A DNA stretch of 64,000 bases from an uncultured Cryomorphaceae bacterium (GCA_937120475.1 CAKZJV010000007.1:434001-498000), one strand, 5' to 3'; positions 1-9,699 are shown, numbered from the stretch's first letter. Notes: a model not told the origin generated them from the sequence alone. A program made the numbers and translations.

Positions 1-1794
1 TTTCTCCTCTTCATTACCGTCTGCAATACCGTTTTTACGCAGCAAGATCATAACGTTAAAATATTTAGTGGTTACACACCCATTGGCATCAATCTGATCT
101 ACTGAATACGCGGCCCAGCCGTCCACATACACCGAGATCGAGTTAGAGTGAACGGTACCATCAGACCACACATAATCGACATATCCAGGGTCTCCCGGCA
201 GCATTACCCAGGCAGGAGTTTCACTACCTGCAATTATAGCATCCAGACAAGCGGATTGAGGACAGGTAGATTCGCAAAAAGTATTGGGATCGGGGCTCAT
301 TGCAGCCATCATAGGGTCAAAGGGCTCTTCATTAAGTGGGTTGGATTTAAGGCCCACAGTACCTTCCTGGAAATTGTAGATGTCTTCTTCTTCGCAAAAG
401 CTTTGGGTAAAGGTTATTTCTTCTTCTATGCAGCTTTGACTATTGAGCCTTAAGCGGGCGTGAGGAATATTATCCTGCGCCCAGCCGGAAGGTGGATTGG
501 GGCAGGTAGATTCGGTTCCGGTAAGGTGAAGGGCCTTGGCACATTCCATGTCAAAATCCACATAAGGAAACAATCCCTGGGCGGTTACCTGGTGAATCTC
601 TTTGCTGAAATACCAGTTGGTTCCGCTGGCGTTACCATTTACCAAATTGTCCCAACGGGTAATGGTGCCGTCAAAATCGTATTCTACCGTTTTAAAAGGG
701 CGATGACTTGAACCAGAATATTCAAAAGTGCCCAAAAAGCCAAAAGCGGTAGCATTTACATCTAAAGGAAATCCATGCATGGAAGGTTGACCCCCCGAAA
801 ACCTCCTATCCCAAAGTACTTGAAAACTACCGGTTAGCGATATGCGGGTGAGGTGGATTTTATCATATTCAGAACCGGAAGATCCAAAAAGAGCCATTTC
901 TCCATTTTCGGCTTGATCAATGGATACAAAACGTGAGGGTTCCGAATGACAGTTGTAGAAAACATTCCCGAAATCCAGATCGTCCCATATATCACCATTG
1001 GGCAAACCAATACTAGCTACGTAGGCACGGCCATCAATTATTCCTGAAACTATAAAATTGGGCTCATAGTCGAAAAGTGCATTTACCACCCGATCCACTT
1101 TGGCTTTGTACTGAATTAATGAAGTGAACCGCAAAGAGTTACCTGGGCTTTTGTAGTAGTAAGACCAACCGCTACCGCTGGCTTGCCCGTTAAGGTCGGT
1201 GCGGATTATGAAAGCATCGTCTCCGGAGTAACCACTAACCGCATAGCCAATAGGATCAGGGTCGCTGCCTCCAGGTTGATTAATCACAATCATATCCGTA
1301 GGGGTACCGGGTCCATAAAGGTTCGCCCAAATTACACTTAAAGCGGAAGGATCAATACTAGCTATAAACACTTGGTTTTGTGAATTATGACGGGTTATTC
1401 CACTTACAATTATATGGCCTTCAGAGTCCTGAACCACCCGACTTACCACATCGCGGTTTCCCGTACCAAAACTTATGGCCCAATTATTCTGTCCTTCAAG
1501 GTCGTTATGCAGGATAACAACATCAGCTTTACCATGACCCCCATCACCTCCGCTCAATTCGTTTTCGGTGTAGCCCATGGTACCGTAAATCAATACCCCG
1601 TCTGCCGAGCCTTCACTATTAATGGTAACATGAGTTCCCCCTGGCCGATAGTCTGGTTTTTCGGTAATAGCCGAGCTCACATCAAAATCGTTAACAAACC
1701 ATTGTTGGGCCTGTAATGGAAATACCAATGGGAGTACCATTGCCAGAATGCAGATTTCGAGCCTGATAAAAGGCTTTTTTGTATTCGTTTTCAT
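1..1794 (-). CDS. Large secreted protein, C-terminus cut by window edge (probable T9SS cargo)
   Basis: An uninterrupted minus-strand frame of 598 codons starts at the ATG complementary to 1792-1794 and runs off the left edge. Residues 1-29 form a signal peptide (basic start, hydrophobic core, LQAQ end). The next ~420 residues contain repeated segments of the kind found in beta-propeller or SBBP-like secreted proteins (VSG, VIYG and SIDP-type strands). The part near the edge is richer in Cys and contains a PKD-like stretch (YVWSDG, then IDANGCV). Such proteins in Bacteroidetes usually end in a T9SS sorting domain, which here would lie outside the window. It follows a LytTR regulator gene on the same strand after 118 bp, so regulation by that system is possible. 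The exact function is unknown. Confidence 0.8.
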   Translation of the reverse strand, partial: MKTNTKKPFIRLEICILAMVLPLVFPLQAQQWFVNDFDVSSAITEKPDYRPGGTHVTINSEGSADGVLIYGTMGYTENELSGGDGGHGKADVVILHNDLEGQNNWAISFGTGNRDVVSRVVQDSEGHIIVSGITRHNSQNQVFIASIDPSALSVIWANLYGPGTPTDMIVINQPGGSDPDPIGYAVSGYSGDDAFIIRTDLNGQASGSGWSYYYKSPGNSLRFTSLIQYKAKVDRVVNALFDYEPNFIVSGIIDGRAYVASIGLPNGDIWDDLDFGNVFYNCHSEPSRFVSIDQAENGEMALFGSSGSEYDKIHLTRISLTGSFQVLWDRRFSGGQPSMHGFPLDVNATAFGFLGTFEYSGSSHRPFKTVEYDFDGTITRWDNLVNGNASGTNWYFSKEIHQVTAQGLFPYVDFDMECAKALHLTGTESTCPNPPSGWAQDNIPHARLRLNSQSCIEEEITFTQSFCEEEDIYNFQEGTVGLKSNPLNEEPFDPMMAAMSPDPNTFCESTCPQSACLDAIIAGSETPAWVMLPGDPGYVDYVWSDGTVHSNSISVYVDGWAAYSVDQIDANGCVTTKYFNVMILLRKNGIADGNEEEK

Positions 1795-1812
1795 AAAATA
1801 GAGTTTAATAGA

Positions 1813-1829
1813 TTACATGCTTAATGTAA
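1813..1829. promoter_or_regulatory. Inverted repeat upstream of the secreted-protein gene
   Basis: TTACAT and ATGTAA are separated by 5 bp, about 19 bp before the start codon of the 1..1794 gene. It could be an operator or part of the 5' leader. No partner protein can be assigned. Confidence 0.25.
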
Positions 1830-1912
1830 CTTGATTAAACCCTTGATAAAAACATGCTTTGAGCAAAGAGCTCGAAGGGCGCATGTATAGACTGTATGAT
1901 TTTACGAACGGG

Positions 1913-2626
1913 CTAACGGCTAACGGCTATTAAAAAATCCTCACGCCTGCGCTTGGATAGCTCTACCGAACTGTTATTACTCAAAATAATGGTACCACCT
2001 TTACCTCTTAAGTATTCTCTTACGTGCGAAAGATTGATCAAATGCGATTTGTGGGCCCTGAAGAAGTTGTGGGCAGAAAACTGTTTTTCCAATTGACCGA
2101 TATTGCGTGAAATCAGTAAGGTATCTTTGGTAGTAAATACCTTGGTGTACGCACCATCGGCCTCACAGCGTATAATTTCCCCGGTTTTCAAAAAACGAAG
2201 GCCCGAGGTGGTGGGCAAAGCTACTTTAGCTTCCTGCTCAGGAGGCAGTAGCTTACCGGACGAATCGTCCAGTTTATTAACGGCCTGCACCAATTCCTTA
2301 CCCTCTACGGGTTTTAGGAGGTAATCCAGCGCATTGAGTTTTAAAGCGGGTAGGGCATAGTGCTCATGAGCAGTGGTAAAGATTACGGGAAGTTTTTCGT
2401 GCCGGATTTGCTCCAGGAACTCCAAACCGGTTTCACCGGGCATCTCCACGTCCAAAAAAAGAAGATCCACTGTATGGTCAACCATTAACTTCCGGGCTTC
2501 CATTACGTTTGGCGCCAGTAAAGTGGTAGCTATGTGTGGACAATACTCGTTGATCAGTCTTTGCAGTGCTTTGCGGCAGTGTTCTTCATCATCAACAATC
2601 AATACTTTAAGCGGTGGCCGTTTCAT
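1913..2626 (-). CDS. LytTR-family response regulator
   Basis: This is a 237-residue DNA-binding response regulator. Residues 1-125 form a CheY-like receiver with the acidic pair D12/D13, phosphoacceptor D59 in FLDVEMPG, T84/T85 and K105 in LLKP. Residues ~135-235 form a LytTR DNA-binding domain (FLKTGEIIRCEADGAYT, then FFRAHKSHLINL). Its start overlaps the end of the upstream histidine kinase gene by 20 bp, so the two are translationally coupled and form a cognate pair. Length and architecture are normal for LytR/AlgR-type regulators. The target is unknown; the downstream secreted protein is an obvious candidate. Confidence 0.95.
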   Translation of the reverse strand: MKRPPLKVLIVDDEEHCRKALQRLINEYCPHIATTLLAPNVMEARKLMVDHTVDLLFLDVEMPGETGLEFLEQIRHEKLPVIFTTAHEHYALPALKLNALDYLLKPVEGKELVQAVNKLDDSSGKLLPPEQEAKVALPTTSGLRFLKTGEIIRCEADGAYTKVFTTKDTLLISRNIGQLEKQFSAHNFFRAHKSHLINLSHVREYLRGKGGTIILSNNSSVELSKRRREDFLIAVSR

Positions 2627-5537
2627 AAGAGTTTTCTTGTTTTAGTGGCAGTTGCAGGTGTACGATGGTACCGTGATAATCCGGGTTTTCAGTATTACCG
2701 GCACTTACACTTACCTTAACGTTGTTTGCATCGCCAAAAAGTTCCATGCGTTCCCCGTTAATCTTCATGCCGTAGGAGAGGTGCCCCCGGGTGTTATTCT
2801 TCGGCTGAACCCCTTTTCCGTTATCTATAATCTGGATAATAAGCAGATTCCCTGACCGGGAAAACTTTACGATTAGTTTAGCCTTGTGGTCAGTGCGTGA
2901 AGGGATACCGTGTTTAAGAGCATTTTCAACGTAAGGCTGCAATAGGAGTGTAGGGATCTTTACTTCGGCCGCATTCAGCCCGTCTTCTATTTCAAAGTTG
3001 TATTGAAAGCTGATGTCAAACCGTTTTTTCTCTATCTCGATGTATTGTTTTAAAAATTCTATTTCTGTTACCAGTGATATTTCCTCCTTTCGGGAAAACT
3101 CCAATACCGAACGCATCAAGCGCGCAAACTTCCGCAGGTAGTTCTGGGCATCACCGTATTTTTTTTGTACCAGTAATTCGAGTATCGAATTAAAACTGTT
3201 GAATAGAAAATGTGGGTTAACCTGGGAGCGAAGGGCTTTTTGTTCGGCTTTCAAAAAAAGGCCAAACAGCTTGTTTTCCTTCCGTATAATCCGGTAGCGC
3301 AACCGCATTATTATAACGGTGGCCGATAGCAGCACCAAAATCACACTCACTATAAACCACCACCTTTGCCACAACGGAAAGTTGATGGAAAAAGCCAAAT
3401 TGCCCTGTACACCTTCGGAGTCGGAGCTTTTTACCTGCAGGGTATAATCTCCCGGTTTAAGGTCGGAATAACTTACTTCGGGGCTGGTATTGGTTAACCA
3501 GTTGGAATGTAAGCCGAGCAAACGGTACTGGTAACTAACCGGGTTTTGAAAGCTAACGGAGCTCAGGTGAAACTGTAGGTTATTTTGGTAGGTCGCCAGT
3601 TTGTCTTTTGATGTAAGGGCCACATTTTGCCCATTGATTTGTGTGCGATCAATTTGAACGGAAGGCTTTCCCTCTTTGGGTATCCAATCCAGCGGCCAAT
3701 GACAAAGGCCTTTTCCCGTAGCCACCCAAATATGATCCCTGAATTCGGTAACCTCGTACACTTCATTACTTAAAAGGCCATTTTGGGTAGAAAAATGGAA
3801 ATATTTGGGGTTGTTATACTCAACATCAGTAACCCGGGTAAGACCTGAAAAAGAGGCTATCCATAGGGTGCCACAATAATCCAGGATACTTTCATGGCAA
3901 TAAAGGTTTGGTAACTCTAAGGCTTCTAACCGGTTTTCCCGGTAGAAATACTTTAAGACTCCATAGCCGCGGGAGGTTACCAGTAAAATGCTGTCCGAAA
4001 TTAAATCGAGGTCTGAAATGGCACTCCTGAATTCCGGGAAAGAATCACCCAGGCAAATCCATTGGTCGCCCCGGAACACCCAAAGTCCTGAAGCAGTGCC
4101 CAGCCAAATCTGACTAAGGTCATGGCTAATACTCGCGCTATACGGCCGACCTTTGTTTTGCGAATTCACACATTTAACCGGGGAGTCGCCCTCAGGCCCG
4201 TACCAGCAGAGTTTTCCAATGGTGCTATTCTTATACCAGTAAAAGGGAGAATGGGAGTCATTATGGACAAGATATGTTTGGTCTGAGAGCGGTTTCCGCT
4301 TCTTTATTTTACCATTTTTAAAATAACATACCACCGATCCGGAATCTTTGGCCGTTAATTGCTGGTTGCGGATAATTAACCGGTTTACAAAGCTGTGCTG
4401 TCCTTTTACTTTAAAGGTTTTAGTAAAATCACCTTCCGGCAGGTAAAACAGGCCTCTGTTGTAGGTACTTACATAAATACCTTGGTTATCAGCCTTAATA
4501 CGCATGGGTTTTTGGTAGGAAAAAACACCATCAGCATAAGTATGCATTTTAAAATGTGGAATGTAAAAAACACCATTATTCAAACTGGAAAACCAATAAC
4601 CTCCCTCATGATCCTGCCATATCGATGAAATGGAATTACCGGCAAGAAATTGTTCCGGCTGCCGGTTAAAGTCAGAGTTGGTAAAACGGAATACACCACC
4701 TTCCGTGCCCACCCAAAAATTATGGGCATGATCGCTGTAAAGGGCAAAGTGTATTTTGTGTTCGCTCCCAAGCTCAACACTCTTCAAAATAGAATCTTCC
4801 TCTACCACCAACAATTTACTACCATAGGCCAACAGCAAGGTTTGTTCATTCAACCAGAAAAACCTGGCGGTTTCGGTACTTAGGTTGGAGCGCAGGTGTT
4901 CCGTTAAACCGACCTCCAAAGTGGGCCCTTTGAATTTTCGGATGGTTAACTGTACCGGCTTAGTGGAATTATTGGAAGTGCGGCAGGAGTAAGCGCTGGC
5001 TTCCATCCGCGGAGAGTTTAATTGCTGAATGAATAGATTGTCGTTAGCAGCGTTCAAATCCCGCACCTGGCCCTGGCGGTCAATTTTAAAGCAATGCTCA
5101 CTACGGGTGCTGATCCAGAGAGTTTCCTCTTTATCAATAAAAAGATTGGTAATTACCGGGCTGTTAATACTGGCCCATTTTTGCATAAACACTTGGTTTA
5201 TAGAGGGGATCTTTATTACACCATCTTCATAGTAACATAGGCCTTTGTGATAAGTGTAAAACCAAACCTGTCCGTTGGAGCGGGGAAAAATGCCAAACAC
5301 CACTTCATCCGGCAAACCGTCTTTACGGTCAAATACTTTCAATTGATGGCCGTCATACAAGCATACTCCACGATCGGTGGCAAACCATAAATTTTTTTCT
5401 GAATCTTGTTTTACCTGGTACACCTGGTTACTTGGTAAACCATCGGGCATACCGTAATTCTTAAAATAGTAAGAATTCTGTGCCTTGATGCCACTAAATA
5501 ATAGTAGAAAGAGGAGTATTAGAGGTTTAGTTTTCAA
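2607..5537 (-). CDS. Propeller-type sensor histidine kinase (LytS-like kinase domain)
   Basis: This is a 976-residue membrane sensor kinase. It has a signal peptide (residues 1-19, ending IKAQ) and a long periplasmic region with repeated two-component-regulator-propeller motifs (e.g. LPSNQVYQVKQDSEKNLWFAT near residue 35; IWVATGKGLCHW near 600). A Y_Y_Y-type beta-sandwich follows at ~640-720 (FHLSSVSFQNP, then YSDLKPGDYTLQV), then one membrane segment (~725-750). The cytoplasmic LytS-type His_kinase domain has its phosphoacceptor in NPHFLFN, and the HATPase part has DNGKG. Signal reception is probably periplasmic; in Bacteroidetes such sensors often respond to glycans, but the ligand here is not known. 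It is co-transcribed with the LytTR regulator that overlaps its 3' end. Confidence 0.93.
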   Translation of the reverse strand: MKTKPLILLFLLLFSGIKAQNSYYFKNYGMPDGLPSNQVYQVKQDSEKNLWFATDRGVCLYDGHQLKVFDRKDGLPDEVVFGIFPRSNGQVWFYTYHKGLCYYEDGVIKIPSINQVFMQKWASINSPVITNLFIDKEETLWISTRSEHCFKIDRQGQVRDLNAANDNLFIQQLNSPRMEASAYSCRTSNNSTKPVQLTIRKFKGPTLEVGLTEHLRSNLSTETARFFWLNEQTLLLAYGSKLLVVEEDSILKSVELGSEHKIHFALYSDHAHNFWVGTEGGVFRFTNSDFNRQPEQFLAGNSISSIWQDHEGGYWFSSLNNGVFYIPHFKMHTYADGVFSYQKPMRIKADNQGIYVSTYNRGLFYLPEGDFTKTFKVKGQHSFVNRLIIRNQQLTAKDSGSVVCYFKNGKIKKRKPLSDQTYLVHNDSHSPFYWYKNSTIGKLCWYGPEGDSPVKCVNSQNKGRPYSASISHDLSQIWLGTASGLWVFRGDQWICLGDSFPEFRSAISDLDLISDSILLVTSRGYGVLKYFYRENRLEALELPNLYCHESILDYCGTLWIASFSGLTRVTDVEYNNPKYFHFSTQNGLLSNEVYEVTEFRDHIWVATGKGLCHWPLDWIPKEGKPSVQIDRTQINGQNVALTSKDKLATYQNNLQFHLSSVSFQNPVSYQYRLLGLHSNWLTNTSPEVSYSDLKPGDYTLQVKSSDSEGVQGNLAFSINFPLWQRWWFIVSVILVLLSATVIIMRLRYRIIRKENKLFGLFLKAEQKALRSQVNPHFLFNSFNSILELLVQKKYGDAQNYLRKFARLMRSVLEFSRKEEISLVTEIEFLKQYIEIEKKRFDISFQYNFEIEDGLNAAEVKIPTLLLQPYVENALKHGIPSRTDHKAKLIVKFSRSGNLLIIQIIDNGKGVQPKNNTRGHLSYGMKINGERMELFGDANNVKVSVSAGNTENPDYHGTIVHLQLPLKQENSYETATA

Positions 5538-5565
5538 AAGAGTTTGGAATTTTCAGAGATATATA

Positions 5566-5583
5566 TACAATTTAAAAATTGTA
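5566..5583. promoter_or_regulatory. 18-bp perfect palindrome upstream of the sensor kinase
   Basis: TACAATTT-AA-AAATTGTA is a perfect 8-bp inverted repeat ending 28 bp before the kinase start codon. Its position between two divergent units (kinase and biotin carboxylase) suggests an operator, possibly for the LytTR regulator. AT-rich palindromes can arise by chance, so the confidence is low. Confidence 0.35.
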
Positions 5584-5702
5584 TTTAAAATACCTCTTGG
5601 TTGATGGGCGGTCAACGATAAGTTAAAGAACGTACTGGAGTCTTTTTAAAAAACGCCTTTTCATTTGTCCATAGTATATTCGCCAAATCAGACTGTACAA
5701 CT

Positions 5703-7187
5703 ATGAAAAAGATATTGGTAGCCAACCGTGGTGAAATAGCCTTACGGGTAATGAAGTCGGCCCGTGAGATGGGTATTCAAACCGTAGCCGTTTATTCCGA
5801 GGCCGATCGGAACTCCCCGCATGTTAAATATGCTGATGAAGCGGTTTTACTGGGCCCGCCACCATCCAACCAAAGCTATCTTTTGGCCGATAAGATTATA
5901 GAAGTGTGTAAAGAACTCGAGGTGGACGGCATACATCCCGGCTATGGTTTTCTTTCTGAAAACGCTGAGTTTGCCGATAAGGTGGAAAAGGCGGGGATTA
6001 CGTTTATTGGACCTTCATCCGATTCCATGCGCATTATGGGCGATAAGCTCTCCGCCAAGGAGGCCGCTAAAAAATTTGATATTCCTTTAGTACCGGGAAC
6101 GGAAGGAGCCATCACCGATGTGGAAGCGGCTAAAAAAATCAGTAAAGAGATCGGTTTTCCCATCCTCATTAAAGCCTCGGCCGGAGGAGGAGGAAAGGGA
6201 ATGCGTATTGTACATGACGCTTCGGAGTTTGAAGAGCAAATGAAACTGGCGGTTTCCGAGGCTAAATCAGCCTTTGGTAACGGTGCGGTATTCATTGAAA
6301 AATACGTAACCTCACCCCGCCATATCGAAATACAGGTTTTGTGTGATAAACACGGTAACCAGGTACACCTTTTTGAGCGGGAATGCAGCATTCAAAGGCG
6401 ACATCAAAAGGTAGTGGAGGAAGCTCCCTCATCGGTATTAACCCCTGAGCTGCGCGAAAAAATGGGTCAGACTGCGTTGGATGTAGCACGCAGTTGCGAT
6501 TACATAGGAGCCGGTACGGTAGAGTTTATTTTGGATGAAAAAATGAACTACTACTTTCTGGAGATGAATACCCGCCTGCAGGTAGAACATCCGGTAACGG
6601 AAATGATCACCAATGTAGATCTGGTAAAAGAACAGATCCGGGTAGCCCGAAATGAAAAACTGTCGTTTTCACAGGATGACCTGGAAATTCTCGGACATGC
6701 CATAGAGGTACGGGTATATGCTGAAAATGCCCGCGAAAACTTTTTGCCTGACATCGGGAAGCTAAAGGCCTATCAACGTCCGCACGGTACCGGCATAAGG
6801 GTAGATGATGGCTTTGAAGAAGGCATGGATATTCCTATTTATTACGACCCTATGATTTCCAAACTGGTTACCTACGGAAAGGATAGAGACGAAGCTCGTC
6901 TCCGTATGATCCGGGCTTGTGAAGATTATGTGATCAGTGGCGTGGAAACTACCCTTTCATTCGGGAAATACGTAATGGAACACCCGCAATTTATCAGTGG
7001 TGATTTCGACACACACTTTGTAGAGAAACATTTTGAGCCCCGGTCCCTGGATTATTCTGATCAGGAAGAGGAAGAGGTAGCCGCAATGGTTGTGGCATAT
7101 CTTTTGGAATCTCAGAAGGGAAGGGGAGTTGCACCGTCCGGCCAACGGACTAAAGCCAGTCCCTGGAAAAGGAACCGGACACAATGA
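5703..7187 (+). CDS. accC: Biotin carboxylase subunit of acetyl-/acyl-CoA carboxylase
   Basis: This 494-residue protein carries the ATP-dependent carboxylation of biotin on the carrier protein. The N-terminal carboxylase domain starts at KILVANRGEIALRVM, the ATP-grasp glycine loop is KASAGGGGKGM (~159-169), and MNTRLQVEHPVTE (~288-300) supplies catalytic Glu/Arg residues. The C-terminal domain ends with an extra Gly/Ser/Arg-rich tail typical of Bacteroidetes homologues, which is longer than E. coli AccC (about 450 residues). No carrier or carboxyltransferase gene is adjacent, so acetyl-CoA versus propionyl-CoA use is unresolved. Its stop overlaps the next gene by 4 bp (ATGA). Confidence 0.92.
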   Translation: MKKILVANRGEIALRVMKSAREMGIQTVAVYSEADRNSPHVKYADEAVLLGPPPSNQSYLLADKIIEVCKELEVDGIHPGYGFLSENAEFADKVEKAGITFIGPSSDSMRIMGDKLSAKEAAKKFDIPLVPGTEGAITDVEAAKKISKEIGFPILIKASAGGGGKGMRIVHDASEFEEQMKLAVSEAKSAFGNGAVFIEKYVTSPRHIEIQVLCDKHGNQVHLFERECSIQRRHQKVVEEAPSSVLTPELREKMGQTALDVARSCDYIGAGTVEFILDEKMNYYFLEMNTRLQVEHPVTEMITNVDLVKEQIRVARNEKLSFSQDDLEILGHAIEVRVYAENARENFLPDIGKLKAYQRPHGTGIRVDDGFEEGMDIPIYYDPMISKLVTYGKDRDEARLRMIRACEDYVISGVETTLSFGKYVMEHPQFISGDFDTHFVEKHFEPRSLDYSDQEEEEVAAMVVAYLLESQKGRGVAPSGQRTKASPWKRNRTQ

Positions 7188-7843
7188 GAAAGATACAAAT
7201 CCTGATTACCTTACTTTTTTTAAACCATTTTGCGGTAGCTCAACCGGAGGGTAACCCCCGCGACAGCATAATACAGTACCTGAGTGCGGATGGTAACCGC
7301 CTCCTGAATGCCATTATAGTAGAGGGAGATACCATCCCCATGATGATACTGGACGAGGTGCTTTTTATGGATAAGCCTTCTTTTGATTCGGATGAATCGC
7401 GCAGGCGATACTACATTCTGCGCAGAAAGGTGCTGAAAGTTTATCCCTATGCGGTAATTGCGGGTAATAAGCTGGACAGCCTGAACCTTACACTCGAAGG
7501 GATGCGCAGCAAGAGGGATCGTAAAAAATTCACCAAAGACTTCCAGGAATACCTGGAGGAGAAATTTGAAGACCGCCTTAAAAAACTCACCCGTACCGAG
7601 GGGCAAATACTAAGCAAGCTCATCTATCGTGAAACCAATATTACCACCTACGAGCTCATTGATGAGTACCGCAGTGGTTGGAATGCCTTCTGGTGGAATG
7701 TGGCGGCTGGTTTTTACGACATTAACCTTAAAACCCCTTATGAGCCGGAAACGGTGGATGAGGATAAGCTCATAGAGATCATCCTTCAGCGCGCGTTTAG
7801 CCAGGGCTTATTGGAGGAACGCCAACCCATCACCAGCCTTTAA
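7184..7843 (+). CDS. DUF4294 domain-containing exported protein
   Basis: This 219-residue protein has a signal peptide (ends FAVAQ, ~residue 19). The conserved core includes the YVVLRRKVLKVYPYA-like segment (RRYYILRRKVLKVYPYA here, ~residues 80-96) and a Lys/Arg-rich helix. This is the Bacteroidetes-specific DUF4294 family, of unknown function. Its start codon overlaps the biotin carboxylase stop (ATGA), indicating translational coupling. Its own stop overlaps the stop of convergent miaE by 4 bp. No catalytic motif can be pointed to. Confidence 0.85.
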   Translation: MRKIQILITLLFLNHFAVAQPEGNPRDSIIQYLSADGNRLLNAIIVEGDTIPMMILDEVLFMDKPSFDSDESRRRYYILRRKVLKVYPYAVIAGNKLDSLNLTLEGMRSKRDRKKFTKDFQEYLEEKFEDRLKKLTRTEGQILSKLIYRETNITTYELIDEYRSGWNAFWWNVAAGFYDINLKTPYEPETVDEDKLIEIILQRAFSQGLLEERQPITSL

Positions 7844-8430
7844 TGCAGGGCCGGACGTAAAGGCAGAGACTTCAGAATATCGCCTTCTATCCGCTCCAAT
7901 TCATTCCAGCGTTCTATAACCTCCTTTTCGGGAAAATACAGCGTAGCCATTTGGGCAAATACATTACCGTGTTTGGCCTCGGAGGTGTAAATCATATGGT
8001 AAAACTTCCCCAACTCTTCATCGCCAATATTTTCACTGATCAGTTTAAAACGTTCGAAACCCCGGTTTTCCACTATGGAGGCAATAATCAAACGATCGCG
8101 GAAACGCTTTTCACGGTCGGAGTGGCAATGCTTTAATAGTTGTTTTACATAAGCATCTTCGCCAATGGAGTGGTTTAAGGTAAGGTTCCTTTTCTCCATA
8201 ATGCGGTACACCAGCCTGAAATGCTCCAGTTCCTCAATGCCGGTATGAATAAGCTCGGGGATTATTTCAACCCGGTTTGGGTATTTGGCTACAAAACTCA
8301 TGGCCATAGAAGAGGCCTTCCGTTCGCAATCCGCATGATCCTTCAGGAATTCGTCAAAATCATCTATAACCATTTGAACCCATTCCTGCGAGGAGGAGGT
8401 TTTAAGGGCCAGTTCATCTATTGCCGTCAT
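7840..8430 (-). CDS. miaE: tRNA-(ms2io6A) hydroxylase
   Basis: This 196-residue enzyme is a ferritin-like diiron monooxygenase that hydroxylates the isopentenyl group of ms2i6A37 in tRNA. Visible diiron ligand motifs are ELEHFRLVY (~residues 67-75) and SEAKHGNVF (~150-158), with additional Glu residues in ADCERKASSMA and SIVENRGFERF. Length matches MiaE of other bacteria. It is monocistronic and convergent with DUF4294. A perfect TAnnTTTG element lies 19 bp upstream, giving a very short leader. Confidence 0.9.
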   Translation of the reverse strand: MTAIDELALKTSSSQEWVQMVIDDFDEFLKDHADCERKASSMAMSFVAKYPNRVEIIPELIHTGIEELEHFRLVYRIMEKRNLTLNHSIGEDAYVKQLLKHCHSDREKRFRDRLIIASIVENRGFERFKLISENIGDEELGKFYHMIYTSEAKHGNVFAQMATLYFPEKEVIERWNELERIEGDILKSLPLRPALH

Positions 8431-8448
8431 ACTTCCTTAATTTGCGCA

Positions 8449-8456
8449 CAAATTTA
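8449..8456 (-). promoter_or_regulatory. Bacteroidetes -7 element for miaE
   Basis: TAAATTTG on the minus strand matches the TAnnTTTG consensus and lies 19 bp before the miaE ATG. No clear -33 TTG was found at the usual distance. Confidence 0.5.
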
Positions 8457-8472
8457 GAGTTTCAGGTTCAAC

Positions 8473-9696
8473 ATGACCTTCTCCACATCGGTATCTACCT
8501 ATCTGCGTAAATTTGGCTACTCTTCCACCACCCGTATAGCGTCCAATGTGGATGCATCACTGCGCTTAAGTATTGTAGTACCGGCCTACAATGAAGAACT
8601 GAGCCTATTACTAAATAGTTTGGCGAGTTGCCCGCTTCAAAATGCTCAGGCCGTGGAGCTGATTATTGTATTGAATTATCCGGAAGATGCCCCAGCTTCT
8701 GTTCGGGATAAACACCAGCAACAGTGGGAACAGGGTAGAAGGGAGCTTAAAAATGGCCTTAAAGTACATTGGCTACCTGCCTTTGAGTTACCTCGAAAAA
8801 AAGCCGGGGTAGGGCTGGCCCGGAAAATAGGAATGGATGAATCCTTACGAAGGTTTGGCGAAATCGATTATAACGGCCTCATTGTTTGCCTCGATGCCGA
8901 CTGTAGCGTTTCGGAAAATTACCTGGAATCCTTACTGGAAGCCGAAAAGCAAGGCGTAAATGGTCTATCCATTTACTATGAACATCCCCTGGAGCTGGAG
9001 GACAGCGTCCATAAACAGGCTATTGTGAATTACGAAATATTCCTGCGTTATTATGCCCACGCCCTGAACAAGGCAAACTATCCTTTTCCTTTTCAAACGG
9101 TTGGTAGCAGCATGGCGGCAAGGGCTAAAGCCTACATTAAGGCCGGGGGCATGAACAAGCGTAAGGCGGGTGAAGACTTTTACTTTCTTCACCAAATATT
9201 CCCACAGGGACTGTTCAGAACCTGGACTCATTGTACCGTGTATCCTTCACCACGCCTTTCAGAGCGGGTTCCCTTTGGTACGGGAAAAGCCATGCTGGCC
9301 AGCCTGGGCGGGGAAAAGGATTATAGCCAACTCTACAATCCGGAGCTTTTCCGGCAATTGGGTAACTGGCTTAGTAAGCCGGAATTTATTTACCACCATC
9401 AGCAACGGTTATGGCCTCCGTATGTACGGCATTTTTTAGAGGTGGAGAATTACGGACCAGAGTTGAAAGACCTGATCGAAAGATCCAAAAACCGGGTTCA
9501 GTTCGAGCGTAATTTTTTCTTTTGGTTTAATGGCTTTAAAGTGCTGAAGTATTTGCACGCCAACCAACGGCAGGCCCCGGATGTGAAAAATATAAAGGCC
9601 TGTAGCGACTGGCTAGGAACAATGGCCAGCATGCCTGAGGACTTATTGAATGAATTGAGGGCTTTGGAAAGAAAGGCCCCCTTTGCTTATCTTTGA
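8473..9696 (+). CDS. Family 2 glycosyltransferase
   Basis: This 407-residue protein has a GT-A fold. The N-terminal strand reads LSIVVPAYNEE (~32-42), a DxD-like metal/nucleotide motif is CLDADCSVSENY (~140-151), and a GGMNKRKAGEDFYFLHQ region (~219-235) carries the ED(F) acceptor-side motif. No membrane segment is evident, so it is probably cytoplasmic or peripheral. The acceptor is unknown. It sits only 3 bp before the AlkB-like gene, so the two are probably co-transcribed, which would be an odd partnership. The ATG at 8473 is the only good start; no -7 element matches exactly upstream (TTAATTTG at 8437 has one mismatch). Confidence 0.8.
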   Translation: MTFSTSVSTYLRKFGYSSTTRIASNVDASLRLSIVVPAYNEELSLLLNSLASCPLQNAQAVELIIVLNYPEDAPASVRDKHQQQWEQGRRELKNGLKVHWLPAFELPRKKAGVGLARKIGMDESLRRFGEIDYNGLIVCLDADCSVSENYLESLLEAEKQGVNGLSIYYEHPLELEDSVHKQAIVNYEIFLRYYAHALNKANYPFPFQTVGSSMAARAKAYIKAGGMNKRKAGEDFYFLHQIFPQGLFRTWTHCTVYPSPRLSERVPFGTGKAMLASLGGEKDYSQLYNPELFRQLGNWLSKPEFIYHHQQRLWPPYVRHFLEVENYGPELKDLIERSKNRVQFERNFFFWFNGFKVLKYLHANQRQAPDVKNIKACSDWLGTMASMPEDLLNELRALERKAPFAYL

Positions 9697-9699
9697 TTT

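Noticed and set aside
148-1716. Three plus-strand frames of 83-109 residues
   Set aside because: They are antisense to the open frame of the secreted protein on minus (1..1794), with no signal, family or start-site evidence.
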